DNA from: UBA4732 sp963823075
GTDB taxonomy: Bacteria > Planctomycetota > Planctomycetia > Gemmatales > Gemmataceae
DNA length: 64,000 bases
Direction of reading: 5' to 3'
Assembly: GCA_963823075.1 (NCBI GenBank)
Contig: CAWGKE010000013.1
Coordinates: forward strand, 62,001 to 126,000
Positions 1 to 10,775 of the stretch are shown here, in pieces. The number at the start of each line of letters is the position of its first letter. Within the stretch, counting starts at the first letter, position 1. The notes beneath the pieces were generated by a model, which was not told the DNA's origin, ran no database searches, and worked only from the letters and a program-made list of their open reading frames with translations. The translations under genes and the position numbers were made by a program.

Positions 1-522
1 AAAGCTCTCTACGAAGACGCCCTGCACGCCACGCGGGCGGCCCTGGCCGAGGGCATCGTTCCCGGCGGCGGCGTGGCCCTGTTGCAGGTCCGCAAGTCGC
101 TGGACAAGCTCCAGGCCGCGGGCGACGACGAGGCGGCCGGCGTCAAGGTGCTGCAGAGCGTCCTTGAGATGCCTTGCCGGATGATCGCCGAGAACGCCGG
201 TCTGGACGGCTCCGTCGTCGTCAACAACATCCGCCGCAGCAAGGAGAAGAACTACGGCTACGACGCCGACAAGGCCGAGTACACCGACCTGCGCAAGCGC
301 GGCATCGTGGACCCGGTCAAGGTGACGCGCACCGCGCTGCAGAACGGCGCCAGCGTGGCCTGCCTGCTGCTGACGACCGAGTCGATGGTCGCCGACATCC
401 CCGAGAAGGGCAAGAAGGACGACCACCACGACCACCACGGCGGCGGAGGCATGGGCGGTATGGGTGGGATGGGAGGCATGGGCGGAATGGGAGGTATGGG
501 AGACATGGGCGGCATGATGTAA
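1..522 (+). CDS. groEL: GroEL chaperonin, 3' part only
   Basis: This is the C-terminal third of a 60-kDa chaperonin, the ATP-driven folding cage of the cytoplasm. The frame is open from base 1, so the start lies upstream of the window. It carries the conserved VPGGGVAL segment (about codons 20-27), the equatorial-domain run toward AGLDGSVVV, and ends in a His/Asp-rich stretch followed by repeated Gly-Gly-Met units. That tail is typical of canonical GroEL, and the second GroEL of this block lacks it. groES follows 100 bases downstream after a long palindrome. Identity is certain; upstream length and regulation cannot be seen. Confidence 0.95.
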   Translation, partial: KALYEDALHATRAALAEGIVPGGGVALLQVRKSLDKLQAAGDDEAAGVKVLQSVLEMPCRMIAENAGLDGSVVVNNIRRSKEKNYGYDADKAEYTDLRKRGIVDPVKVTRTALQNGASVACLLLTTESMVADIPEKGKKDDHHDHHGGGGMGGMGGMGGMGGMGGMGDMGGMM

Positions 523-530
523 TTCGAGGG

Positions 531-591
531 TCTAGCCGCGGTTCGCAGAACCGCGCTGCGGTTGAGCGCGGTTCTGCGAACCGCGGCTAGA
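531..591. repeat. Palindromic repeat, family A copy 1
   Basis: Perfect 26-bp inverted arms (531-556 and 566-591) with a 9-base loop sit between groEL and groES. Each arm is itself nearly palindromic around TTCGCAGAA. A second copy of the same design lies at 49336-49387 with paired base changes. There is no T-run, so it is not a standard terminator; it may act as a transcript-stabilising or attenuating hairpin. Confidence 0.85.
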
Positions 592-622
592 CCATCACGG
601 ATCACGCAAGGGAATTCCAAAC

Positions 623-937
623 ATGGCGAAGGACAAAGAAACGAATTTGAAGGTCCGTCCGCTGGACGACCGCGTGGTGGTGGAGCCGCTGGAGGCCGAA
701 GACAAGACGGCCGGCGGCATCTTGCTTCCGGACGCCGCCCGGCAGAAACCGCAGCGCGGCCGCGTCGTGGCCGTCGGTCCCGGCAAGCTCAGCGAAAAGG
801 GCGACCGCGTCGCCCTGTCCGTGGTCAAGGGCGACGAGGTCATCTACGGCCGCTACGCCGGCAACGACGTCCAGGTCGAGGGCAAGGACGTGAAGATCCT
901 GCGCGAGAGCGACATCCTGGCGAAGGTCGAGAAATAA
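623..937 (+). CDS. groES: GroES co-chaperonin
   Basis: A 104-residue 10-kDa chaperonin, the heptameric lid that closes the GroEL cavity. The N-terminal LKVRPLDDRVVVEP strand, the mobile-loop region EDKTAGGILLPDAA (about residues 24-37) and the closing DVKILRESDILA are all present. Length is normal apart from a few extra N-terminal residues. It lies between two groEL genes. No CIRCE (HrcA) element is visible in the 100 bases before it; that space is taken up by the family A palindrome. The ATG at 623 is the only sensible start. Confidence 0.97.
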   Translation: MAKDKETNLKVRPLDDRVVVEPLEAEDKTAGGILLPDAARQKPQRGRVVAVGPGKLSEKGDRVALSVVKGDEVIYGRYAGNDVQVEGKDVKILRESDILAKVEK

Positions 938-942
938 GTGTT

Positions 943-1014
943 TCACCACAGAGTCACAGAGAACAGAGAAAAGCAATTCATTGTCTTCTCTGTGTTCTCT
1001 GTGACTCTGTGGTG
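943..1014. repeat. Palindromic repeat, CACAGAG type
   Basis: Inverted repeat in the groES-groEL gap. The left arm, 943-970, is built from CACAGAG units; the right arm, about 985-1014, is its complement with a two-base insertion. The A/G-rich arms differ in composition from the surrounding genes. Similar CACAGAG palindromes are, to my knowledge, common in planctomycete and some other genomes. Confidence 0.8.
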
Positions 1015-1036
1015 AGTCAAATGGAGATACCCGAAT

Positions 1037-2680
<1,644 letters not shown>

Positions 2681-2684
2681 GCAA

Positions 2685-2760
2685 ACAGTGTTCAGTGTTC
2701 AGTGTTCAGTGTTCAGCAAGACGCCCTGCTGAACACTGAACACTGAACACTGAACACTGT
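2685..2760. repeat. Palindromic repeat, GTGTTCA tandem type
   Basis: Perfect 34-bp inverted arms (2685-2718 and 2727-2760) made of tandem 7-base GTGTTCA units, with an 8-base loop. It fills the gap between the second groEL stop (2680) and the dnaJ start (2776). The arms can form a very long hairpin in the transcript. Confidence 0.85.
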
Positions 2761-2775
2761 GAGCGGAGCGAGCGA

Positions 2776-3941
2776 ATGGCCGGCAAACGCGACTACTACG
2801 AGGTGCTGGAGGTTGCGCGACGCCGACGAGGACGCGATCAAGCGGGCGTACCGACGGCTGGCCATGCAGTACCACCCCGACCGCAACCACGGGGACAAGG
2901 AGGCGGCCGACAAGTTCCGCGAGTGCGCCGAGGCGTTCGAGGTGCTGCGCGACCCGGAAAAGCGGGCCCGCTACGACCGCTACGGCCACGCCGGGCTGGA
3001 AGGCGTGAATCTGCCGCACTTCGAGGACGCCGACTCGGTCATGGACCTGTTCGGCGATCTGCTGGGTGGATTGTTCGGCGGGGGCGGTGGGGCGCGTCGG
3101 AGCGGCGGCCCGGCCGGCGGCCGCGACCTGCAAGTGGCCGTCGAGCTGGACCTCGTCGAGGCGGCCCGCGGCGTCACGAAGACGATTCACTTGCAGCGCG
3201 AGGAGACCTGCAACGACTGCGGCGGCAGCGGGGCGCAGGCCGGGTTCCCGCCCCGCGACGTGCCGGCGCTGCGGCGGCCGCGGCGCCGTCATCGCGGGCC
3301 AGGGTTTCTTCCGCATTCAGCAGACCTGCCCCGGCTGCGGCGGTCGCGGCGCCGTCATCACCGACCCCTGCCACAAGTGCCACGGCGCGGGCCGCGTCGA
3401 GGTGAACAACGACGTTCCGATCAACGTCCCCGCCGGCGTGGACAACGGCATGAGCATCCGCCACGACGGCTACGGCGATCTTGGCCGCCGCGGCGGCCCT
3501 GCCGGCGATTTGTTCGTCGTCATCAAGGTCCGCAAGCATCCGCTGTTCCACCGCGAGGGACTGGATCTGCATTGCGAGGTGCCGATCACGTTCAGCCAGG
3601 CGGCGCTCGGCGGTCCTATCGAGGCGCCGACGCTGGAAGGCAAGGTCGTCCAGCACACACTCAAGCGCGGCACGCAGACCGACGACGAGGTCCGCCTTGC
3701 CGGCTTCGGGATGCCGAACCTGACGCGCGACGGCCGCAACGACGGCCGCAAGGGCGATCTCGTGCTGCACCTCAAGGTCGTGACGCCGCGCAAGCTCACC
3801 AAGCGGCAGGAGGAGCTCCTCCGCGAGCTGGGCGACATCGACGGCGTGAACGTGCCGGCGGAGCGCAAAAGCTTCCTGGACCGGATCAAGGCGTTTTTCA
3901 CGCCGGAAACGCCGGCGCAAGAGCGACCCGGAACGAGCTGA
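2776..3941 (+). CDS. dnaJ: DnaJ (Hsp40) co-chaperone, two frame breaks
   Basis: DnaJ stimulates the DnaK ATPase and presents unfolded clients. All parts are present but in three frames: MAGKRDYYEVLEV from 2776; then the rest of the J domain with YHPDRN and the Gly-rich linker (about 2818-3240); then, from about 3243, the zinc-finger and client-binding domains. All four zinc repeats are seen: CNDCGGSG, CRRCGGRG, CPGCGGRG and CHKCHGAG. The breaks lie near 2815 and 3243. Because every motif is intact on both sides, I think they are sequence indels rather than true decay. grpE follows. Confidence 0.88.
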
Positions 3942-3981
3942 TCGGGCGCCGGCACGCCGAATGCACTGAGGATGAGGATGG

Positions 3982-4045
3982 TCCGAGCCGCGACCGCAAG
4001 GGAGCGGTTTGGGATGAAACCGCTCCCTTGCGGTCGCGGCTCGGA
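3982..4045. repeat. Palindromic repeat, family D copy 1
   Basis: Perfect 29-bp inverted arms (3982-4010 and 4017-4045) with a 6-base loop, between dnaJ and grpE. The core GAGCCGCGACCGCAAGGGAG recurs at 41552-41609 with one C/T change that is matched in the opposite arm. Confidence 0.85.
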
Positions 4046-4075
4046 TCGATGGTCGGAGAGACGCGGAGAATCGAA

Positions 4076-4615
4076 ATGGTGGAACCGAACAACCAGACAG
4101 ACGGCCCGGCCGCTGGCGCCGCCCTGGCCGAGCTGGACCAGCTGCGAGCCAAATTGGCCGACGCCGAGCAAGCCCGCGATCAGAACATGGAACTCGCCAA
4201 GCGGACGCAGGCCGAGTTCGAGAACTACCAGAAGCGCGCCCAGCGCGACCGCGCCCAAGATCTGCGCTACGCCCAGGCGCCGCTGGCCTTCGACGTTCTC
4301 AGCATCATGGACAACCTGGATCGCGCGCTGGCGGCCGCCCAGCAGGCGGGCGAAACCGGCCCGCTGATGCAGGGCGTGGCGATGGTGCAGACGCAGATGC
4401 TCGACGTGTTCCGCCGCCACGGACTCGCGCGCATCGAGGCGAAGGGCGAGCCGTTTGACCCCAACCTGCACCAGGCGGTCATGCAGCAGCCGTCGAAGGA
4501 CCAGCCGCCGGGGACCGTTCTCCAGGTGCTGGAACACGGCTATCGAATCCACGACCGCGTCCTGCGGCCGGCGCGGGTCGTCGTTTCGACGGCGCCGGCC
4601 GGCGCGTCCACGTGA
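4076..4615 (+). CDS. grpE: GrpE nucleotide exchange factor
   Basis: GrpE releases ADP from DnaK. The predicted 179-residue protein has the long N-terminal dimerising helix (about residues 15-60, with KRTQAEFENYQKRAQRD), then LDRAL, then the C-terminal beta domain ending GYRIHDRVLRPARVVVS, the family signature. ATG 4076 is preferred because GGAGA lies 6 bases before it; ATG 4049 is in frame and adds nine residues. It follows dnaJ after a family D palindrome. No dnaK is seen in the window. Confidence 0.95.
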   Translation: MVEPNNQTDGPAAGAALAELDQLRAKLADAEQARDQNMELAKRTQAEFENYQKRAQRDRAQDLRYAQAPLAFDVLSIMDNLDRALAAAQQAGETGPLMQGVAMVQTQMLDVFRRHGLARIEAKGEPFDPNLHQAVMQQPSKDQPPGTVLQVLEHGYRIHDRVLRPARVVVSTAPAGAST

Positions 4616-4654
4616 GGACGCGGCCGATTTTCCGGTTACGAGGAAAAGCAAACC

Positions 4655-5005
4655 ATGCCGACTTATGAATATGAATGCGAGGCGTGCGGCCACGACTTCG
4701 AGGAATTCCAGTCGATGTCCGAGGAGCCTTTGAAGAAGTGTCCGAAATGCGGCAAGAAGAAGCTGAACCGGCTGTTCGGCACCGGCGCCGCGATTCTATT
4801 CAAGGGGTCGGGCTTCTACGAAACCGACTATCGGAGCGAGTCGTACAAGAAGGCCGCCAAGGCCGATCAGGAATCCGGCAAGCCGAGCGAGGCCAACGGC
4901 AAGACCGATAAAACCGACAAAACCGCCGCGTCCGACGCGGCGCCCTCGTCTTCCGGCGAAAAGGGCAAGAAAAGTGCAACGAAAAAACCCAAGTCCGGCG
5001 ACTGA
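4655..5005 (+). CDS. FmdB-family zinc ribbon protein
   Basis: A 116-residue protein opening with MPTYEYECEACGHDFEEFQ, the hallmark of the FmdB/CxxC_CxxC_SSSS regulatory zinc ribbon. The four cysteines are at about residues 9, 12, 29 and 32 (CEAC and CPKC). GSGFYETDYR follows, also conserved in the family. The C-terminal half (after residue 65) is a low-complexity Lys/Ser/Asp tail. The function of the family is poorly defined. It sits between grpE and yacG, overlapping the longest possible yacG frame. Confidence 0.9.
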   Translation: MPTYEYECEACGHDFEEFQSMSEEPLKKCPKCGKKKLNRLFGTGAAILFKGSGFYETDYRSESYKKAAKADQESGKPSEANGKTDKTDKTAASDAAPSSSGEKGKKSATKKPKSGD

Positions 5006-5012
5006 GCAGCCG

Positions 5013-5204
5013 ATGATAATGGCGTCCTGCCCGGTCTGCGAAAACAAGCTGAAGGGCCGGACGTTGGCCGAGTTGCCATACCTGCCGTTTTGCAGCGCAC
5101 GCTGCAAACGGATCGATCTCGGCCGGTGGTTGGGCGAAGCCTACCGCATCCCCGCGGAGGATCAGGACGGTCTCCCGGAGGGAGAGGAACAGGAAGTCCC
5201 CTAA
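5013..5204 (+). CDS. yacG: YacG-type zinc protein, DNA gyrase inhibitor family
   Basis: A 63-residue protein with the YacG pattern: CPVC near the N-terminus, then PFCSARCKRIDLGRWLGEAYRIP, and an acidic C-terminal tail. YacG binds one zinc and in E. coli inhibits gyrase through GyrB; that role here is by homology only. ATG 5013 lies 8 bases after the upstream stop; ATG 5019 is an equal candidate, and a longer frame from 4974 overlaps the preceding gene and is less likely. Confidence 0.88.
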   Translation: MIMASCPVCENKLKGRTLAELPYLPFCSARCKRIDLGRWLGEAYRIPAEDQDGLPEGEEQEVP

Positions 5205-5236
5205 GCCGGCCGAACGCTCGGCCGTTCCCATAGAGA

Positions 5237-5270
5237 AGAGGCGCGGCGAACCGCCGCGCCTCTCTTTATT
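5237..5270 (+). terminator. Rho-independent terminator after yacG
   Basis: A perfect 12-bp GC-rich stem (5237-5248 and 5252-5263) with a 3-base loop, followed by CTTTATTTCTC. It closes the chaperone block about 30 bases after the yacG stop. Confidence 0.8.
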
Positions 5271-5308
5271 TCTCTTCCGCTTCATCTCTGCACGAAATCC
5301 ATCGGAAA

Positions 5309-6764
5309 AGGCGAGGGGGTGTCCCTCTCGATTTTGGAGTGGCGGATTGTTAGAACGCCGTGCTGAGGGAATTGGGTTCTTTGGGAGGGATTCCGATGCC
5401 GGTGCTGACAATCGAATATCGCGATGAACGCGAGCGGCTCGGCCTGGAACAGGCCATCGCCTTTTTCACCCAGATGCGGCAGGTCGCTCAGACCGCCCCC
5501 GACGGCACGGTGCTGGCCGCCTGCGAGCAGGTCGCGCTCCGCGACGGGCCGGCGCTGCTGCGTGCCGGCCTCGCCGCCGCCGTGCAGAGACGCATCGAGG
5601 CGGCCGAACAAAAAGGGGGGCCGCCCGCGCCGGGGACTGCGCGTGCGGCCACGCCGGCCTCTCCAAGGGGCGGCACGAGCGTCGCGCCCTGACCGCCGTC
5701 GGGCCGATCGACGTGGATCGCCGGTATTTCACCTGCCCGGTCTGCGGTCAAGGCGATTTCGGGGCCGACCGCGTATTGGGCCTGGACGGCTACCTGACCG
5801 CCGCCGCCCGCCGCATGGCCTGCCTGGCCGGGGTGCAGCAGTCGTTCGCCCAGGCCGAGACGTTGCTGACGGAGTTGGCCCGTTGGGAGTTGGACGACGA
5901 GACGATCCGCCGCCTCTGCCACCAGGAGGCGGCGCGGGCGACGGCCCGGCGCGAGGAACGGGCGACGGCGGAGGCGTTCGCGGCCGCCCCGGGCGACCGG
6001 GAGTTGCACATCGACGCCGGCAAGGTCAACACGCAGGAGGGCTGGCGCGACGTGAAGGTGGCCGTCTTCGCCTGCCGGGAGCGGGGCGAGCCGGCCGAGG
6101 CGTCGGCCTGGGACAAGCGGGACCTGCCGGCCCCGTCGGTTCGCTCGGTGATCGCGGCGGTCGAGGAGGCGTCGGCGTTCGGCGAGCGTTGCGCGGCGGA
6201 GGCATGTCGGTTGGATCTGACGGACCCGACGCAGTTGAACGTGTCGGGGGACGGGGCGGAGTGGATCTGGAACCTGTCGGCGCGTCGGTTCGCCGGGGCG
6301 TCGGAGAACCTGGACATTCACCACGGGGCCGAGCACGTGGCGGAGGCGGCGCGTCGGGTGTTCGGGGAGGGGACGTCCCAGGCGCGTTTGGAGGCGGAGC
6401 GGGGGCGAACCCGCTTGCTGGAGGACGGCTACGGGGGGGTGGCGGAGTGGGTGGGCGAGTTGGGCGGACGGCTGCCGGCTGGCGGGGACGGGGCGGCGTT
6501 GGGCGAAGCCTTGAACTACTTCGCGGGGCATCAGGGCCGCCTCAACTACGCCTTGCGGTTGCGACGGGGCCAGTCGATCGGCAGCGGGCTGATCGAGGGC
6601 TCCATCAAGCAGTTGGTGAACCGGCGGCTGAAACAGACGGGAGCGCGCTGGAAGGTGGAACACGTGGGGCCCTTGGTGGAGTTCTGCGCGCTGGCCCACG
6701 GCCCCGAGTGGAACGCCTACTGGAACAACTGACCTCCAAAATCCAAAGGGGCACCCAGGCGAGG
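5309..6764 (+). mobile_element. ISKra4-type insertion sequence
   Basis: The element runs from about 5316 to 6757. Terminal inverted repeats 5316-5339 and 6734-6757 match at 20 of 24 positions and share the inner block GATTTTGGAG. The 8-base sequence AGGCGAGG is present at both edges (5309-5316 and 6757-6764), partly overlapping the repeat ends, and is the likely target duplication. The inside is filled by one transposase gene. The target was intergenic, just beyond the yacG terminator. The repeats and duplication are seen directly; the family call comes from the transposase. Confidence 0.85.
5396..6732 (+). CDS. ISKra4-family transposase, one frame break
   Basis: Transposase of the element at 5316-6757. 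The N-terminal part (MPVLTIEYRDERERLGLEQA) reads in one frame up to an A5G6 run at 5610-5620. It then continues in the -1 frame as a zinc-ribbon-like CACGHAG, TCPVCGQGDFGADR and the DDE-type catalytic region: HIDAGKVN, SGDGAEWIWN, and GSGLIEGSIKQLVNRRLK near the end. The start has GGAGG 7 bases before ATG 5396. The break at a homopolymer could be programmed -1 frameshifting, as in many insertion sequences, or a sequence error. Confidence 0.82.
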
Positions 6765-6968
6765 TCTCCAGCCGAGATCGTCTTGCTCCGTTTTGTTTCA
6801 TGACGTAGAATTCATTCATTCAGGCCCCAGCAGAAACGGATGCGACCTTTCGCGAAGGGCCGGCGGTTGGCCTTGACCGCCTTGGGCATTCGTTTGCGTC
6901 ACCGTTCTGCTGCCGGGACGGATCCCTCCGGGCCTTTCGTCGTGCAACGCCGCACCTGTTTCGGAGAG

Positions 6969-7166
6969 ATGGCAATGTTTCGTGGCTTGTCCTCCCTGCT
7001 CGGTCTGTTCTTTTTCACCGCCGGCGTCGTCGCCGTCGCCTCGATGACGAAAACCCCCGCCCTGCCGCCCCCGCCGCCCCGTGGCTCCGACCGTTCGGAC
7101 GCCCCCCGCAGCCGCTACCTCGCGCTGGCGGCCCCCGCCTTCCACGCGCGGTTCTCGCTGAACTGA
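6969..7166 (+). CDS. Small membrane or secreted protein, unknown
   Basis: A 65-residue open frame. The start at 6969 has GGAGAG directly upstream. Residues 4-25 (about GLSSLLGLFFFTAGVVAVAS) form one hydrophobic segment that could be a signal peptide or anchor, followed by a Pro-rich stretch and an Arg/Ala-rich end. I recognise no family. It precedes the BNR protein gene by 40 bases on the same strand. Coding is plausible from the ribosome site and hydrophobic segment but unproven. Confidence 0.4.
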   Translation: MAMFRGLSSLLGLFFFTAGVVAVASMTKTPALPPPPPRGSDRSDAPRSRYLALAAPAFHARFSLN

Positions 7167-7204
7167 GACGGCGCCGGTTCCGCCTCGCCCCGTGAGTTTC
7201 CCCC

Positions 7205-9801
7205 ATGCACCGCAGCGCCCTTCGCGGCGTCGTCCTCCTTTTCTCTTTCGCCGCCCTCGCGCCCGCCGTCCGCGCCGACCCCGACGCCCTTCCGCAACAA
7301 TTCCTCGACGCCCTGGCGCCGCGCCGCTCGGGCCCGGCAACATGAGCGGCCGCGTCAGCGCCGTCGCCGTCGTCGAAAGCCGGCCCGCTGTGATGTACGT
7401 CGCCGCTGCGTCCGGCGGCGTCTGGAAGACCGCCAACGACGGCGACTCCTGGGCACCCATCTTCGACGACCAGCCGGTCGCCTCCGTCGGCGACGTGGCC
7501 GTCGCCCCTTCCGACCCCAACGTCGTCTGGATCGGCACGGGCGAGGCCAACGCCCGCAACAGCGTCTCGCGCGGCGATGGCGTCTGCAAGTCCACCGACG
7601 CCGGCAAGACCTGGAAGAACATGGGCCTGCGCGACTCCTGGCACATCGCCCGTGTGGTCATCCATCCCAAAAATCCGGATATCGTTTTCGTCGCGGCCCT
7701 CGGCCACGTTTTCGGTCCCAACCAGGAGCGCGGCCTTTACCGCACCGACGACGGCGGCAAGACCTGGCGGAAGGTGCTGTTCATCAACGAGGACACCGGC
7801 TTCATCGACTTGCAGATGGACCCCAGCGACCCGGACACGCTCTACGCGGCGGCGTTTTCCGTGCGGCGCGACGGCTTCGCCGGCGGCAACCCGATCCATC
7901 AGTTCAGCCCCGACGCCGGCCTCTTCAAGACGGCCGACGGCGGCAAGACCTGGAAGCGCCTGACGAAAGGCCTGCCCGACCGCCCCATGGGTCGCTGCGG
8001 CCTGAGCGTCTGCCGCAAAGACCCGCGCGTCGTCTACGCCGTCGTTTCCACCGACAAGACGGACATCCAAAACGTGCCCGGCCAACCGCCGAAGACCGGC
8101 GCCGACCCCGCGACCGGCGGCGTCTTCCGCTCCGACGATCGCGGCGAAACCTGGGCCAAGGTCAACGACCTCTGCCCGCGACCGTTCTACTTCGGCCAGG
8201 TGCGCGTCGATCCGAACGACGACCAGCGCGTCTACGTGGGCGGCGTCAGCCTGTTCGCGTCGGCCGACGGCGGCAAGACCTTCCGCAACGACGCCGGTTC
8301 CGGCGCCCACGGCGACGACCACGCCCTCTGGATCGACCCCGCCGACTCCGACCACGTGATCCTCGGCACGGACGGCGGCCTCTATTTCAGCCGCGACCGC
8401 ACCGCCCACTGGCGGCATCTGGAAAACCTGCCGATCGGCCAGTTCTACGCCATCGGCCTGGACACGCGCAAGCCGTACCGGATCTACGGCGGTCTCCAGG
8501 ACAACGGCAGCTGGGGCGGCCCCAGCCGCACGCGCAGCCCCGACGGGATCAGCGTCGCCGACTGGTTCAAGATTTACGGGGCCGACGGCTTCTACTGCCA
8601 GCCCGACCCCGACGATCCCGACACGGTGTATTGCGAGGCGCAGTACGGCTTCCTCCGTCGCGTCAACGTCCGCCTCGGCACGGAAGCCGACGTTTTGCCC
8701 CGGCCGCCTGCCGACGCGCCGGCCTACCGCTTCAACTGGGACTCGCCGATCCTGATTTCGCCGCATGACTCGAAGACGATCTACTATGGAGGCAATGTCG
8801 TCTTCAAGTCGGTCAACCGCGGCGACAAGTGGGACGTAATCAGCCCCGACGTGACGCGCGGCAAGCCGGGGCCGAGCGACGACCGCGGCCACACCATCAC
8901 CACGCTGGCCGAGTCGCCGCTGAGAGCCGGCGTCCTGTGGGTCGGTACGGACGACGGCCGCCTCCTCGTCACGCGCAACGACGGCGCGGAGTGGCGCGAC
9001 GCGACTTCCCGCCTGCCGGGGTCGCCGACCGAGCGCTCCATCAGCCGCGTCGAATGCTCGCCGTTCGCCGAGGGCACGGCCTTCGTGGCCGTGGATCGGC
9101 ACCGTTACGACGACCCCGACCCGTGCCTGTACCGAACCGACGACTACGGCCACAGCTGGATTTCGCTGTCGGACCAGCTGCCGCCGGGCGGCCATGTCCA
9201 GGTGGTCCGCACCGACAGCCGCAACCGCGACCTGCTGTTCGTCGGGACGGAGTTCGGATTGTTCGTCTCCCTCGACGGCGGGACGAACTGGACGCAGCTG
9301 CGGAAGGGGCTGCCGCCTGTGGCGGTGTATGACCTGGCCATTCAGCCGCGCGACCGCGAGCTGGTGATCGCCACGCACGGCCGTGGGTTGTTCGTGATGG
9401 ACGTCGCCCCCCTGGAGCAGCGGACGCCGAAGACGGCGGCCGAAGCGCTGCACCTGTTCGACGTGAAGCCGGCGACCGAATTCCTCTACCACAACGGCCG
9501 CCAGCTGGACCCGAACACACATTACGTCGCGCCGAACCCGCCGTTCGGGGCGACGATCTATTACCAGTTCAAGGAAAAGATAGGCGACCCCATCCACATT
9601 CAGATCGCCGACGCCCAGGGCGGCGTCGTGGCGGAGCTGACGGGCGACGGCGCCGCGGGCCTCCACGCGGTGCAGTGGGGGCTGCGATCCACGAAAGCGG
9701 GGCCGGACGCCGGCCCGGTCCCGCCGGGGGAGTACGTCGTGCGGGTGACGGCCGGCGAGTGGACGGCCGCCAGGAGATTTCGCGTGGAGGCTGAAGAATA
9801 G
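7205..9801 (+). CDS. Secreted VPS10/BNR-repeat beta-propeller protein, one frame break
   Basis: A predicted exported protein of about 865 residues. The start at 7205 gives a clear signal peptide (HRSALRGVVLLFSFAALAP, then AVRA). The frame breaks near 7326, and the mature part continues one frame over as GPGNMSGRVSAVAVV. Repeated blade motifs of the type SxDGGKTW recur (STDAGKTW, TDDGGKTW, TADGGKTW, SDDRGETW), as in sortilin/VPS10 and Ycf48-like propellers. The C-terminus (about the last 90 residues) resembles a small beta-sandwich ending in VPPGEYVVRVTAG, as in FlgD-like domains. Such proteins are abundant in planctomycetes; ligand unknown. Confidence 0.85.
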
Positions 9802-9922
9802 GCGGATCGCCGCCACCGGCCGCGTTTCGTGAGCTAGGATTAACTGAGCGAAAGTCGAGTCGCCTGCCGGACCACCGCACCCCTGGCGGTCGGGCCACGT
9901 ACGCCGCCGAGAGACACTGGAC

Positions 9923-10375
9923 ATGCCGAGCGCCGCCTGGGCCCGATTGCTGCGCCTGGTCCCCCCCAAGGACCAGGACAACCTCATGCTGCTGACCTCG
10001 AATCGCACAGAGTTCGCCGTCCAGGCGATCCTGCGCCTCGATCCCGATTTCCTCATCATCAAAGGCCGGCTCGCCGGCAGCCAGGACCAGGGCCGCGTCT
10101 TCTTCATCCCCTACGAGCAAATCGATCACATCGGCTTTTACCGAGCTGTCAAGGATGTGGAATTCAACCAGATGTTCGCCGACCTGGAAGCGCCGGTCGA
10201 ACCTTCCGAACCGGCGGCCGCCGAGACCAACGGGTCGAAGACGCCAATGAAGTCCGCGGTGCTGGAGCGCTTCCGATCGCGGTCCACGACCATCATCGCC
10301 CCCAGCCCGCTGGCCCCGCGGTCTCCAGGCGGCTCAAGCCCCGTCTTGCCCGGCGGACAAAAGGACGAGGAATAG
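9923..10375 (+). CDS. Conserved-looking hypothetical protein
   Basis: A 150-residue protein with no signal peptide or membrane segment. The first 80 residues look folded (LLRLVPPKDQDNLMLLTSN and RVFFIPYEQIDHIGFYRAV); the rest is a Pro/Ser-rich tail. The N-terminal part hints at a small beta-rich ligand- or RNA-binding fold, but I do not recognise the family. It lies directly before the rpsT promoter. Confidence 0.6.
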   Translation: MPSAAWARLLRLVPPKDQDNLMLLTSNRTEFAVQAILRLDPDFLIIKGRLAGSQDQGRVFFIPYEQIDHIGFYRAVKDVEFNQMFADLEAPVEPSEPAAAETNGSKTPMKSAVLERFRSRSTTIIAPSPLAPRSPGGSSPVLPGGQKDEE

Positions 10376-10390
10376 CCGCCGTCGGGCGCC

Positions 10391-10418
10391 TTGCCGGTCC
10401 GCTCCCACTCGTTATAAT
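10391..10418 (+). promoter_or_regulatory. Sigma-70 promoter of rpsT
   Basis: TTGCCG at 10391-10396 and a perfect TATAAT at 10413-10418, with a 16-base spacer. Transcription would begin near 10425, about 45 bases before the rpsT start. It is the cleanest housekeeping promoter in the window. Confidence 0.7.
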
Positions 10419-10468
10419 GCCTTTTTGGTCGAACGACCGTCCCGAACGGGTGATCGTGGAGAGGATCG

Positions 10469-10750
10469 ATGCCGCACACGCGCAGCGCCGAAAAGAACCT
10501 GCGGAAGTCCGAGAAACGCCGTCTGCACAATCGCGCCGTGAAGAAGGCCATGAAGGCGCAGATCAAGCGCTTCACGGCCGCGCTGGAAGGCCCCGCCGAG
10601 GAGCTGCGCACGCAGTTCAACCTGGCGTGCAAGAAGCTCGACAAGGCGGCGGCCAAGCGCGTCGTCCACCCCAACCTGGCGGCCCGCAAGAAGTCGCAGC
10701 TGGCCCGCGCCCTGCACGCCAAGGAAACCGCTCCCAAGCCGGCGACGTGA
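10469..10750 (+). CDS. rpsT: 30S ribosomal protein S20
   Basis: A 93-residue basic protein of the small ribosomal subunit that contacts 16S rRNA. It opens MPHTRSAEKNLRKSEKRRLHN and carries VVHPNLAARKKSQLARAL, both diagnostic of S20. A GGAGAGG ribosome site lies just before ATG 10469, and a strong promoter lies upstream. Length fits the family. The gene is single, and its downstream neighbour is convergent. Confidence 0.96.
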   Translation: MPHTRSAEKNLRKSEKRRLHNRAVKKAMKAQIKRFTAALEGPAEELRTQFNLACKKLDKAAAKRVVHPNLAARKKSQLARALHAKETAPKPAT

Positions 10751-10775
10751 GCCGCCCGCCGGGGCCGGCCCCGCG

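Noticed and set aside
592..622. CIRCE (HrcA) operator before groES
   Set aside because: No TTAGCACTC/GAGTGCTAA-like pair is present; the gap holds only the family A palindrome.
5424..6803. 459-codon open frame on the + strand inside the ISKra4 element
   Set aside because: Gly/Arg-rich, low complexity; the real transposase reads in the other frame with clear catalytic motifs.
7015..10107. 1,030-codon minus-strand open frame
   Set aside because: It lies opposite the BNR protein gene and two others, has no ribosome site and no family resemblance.
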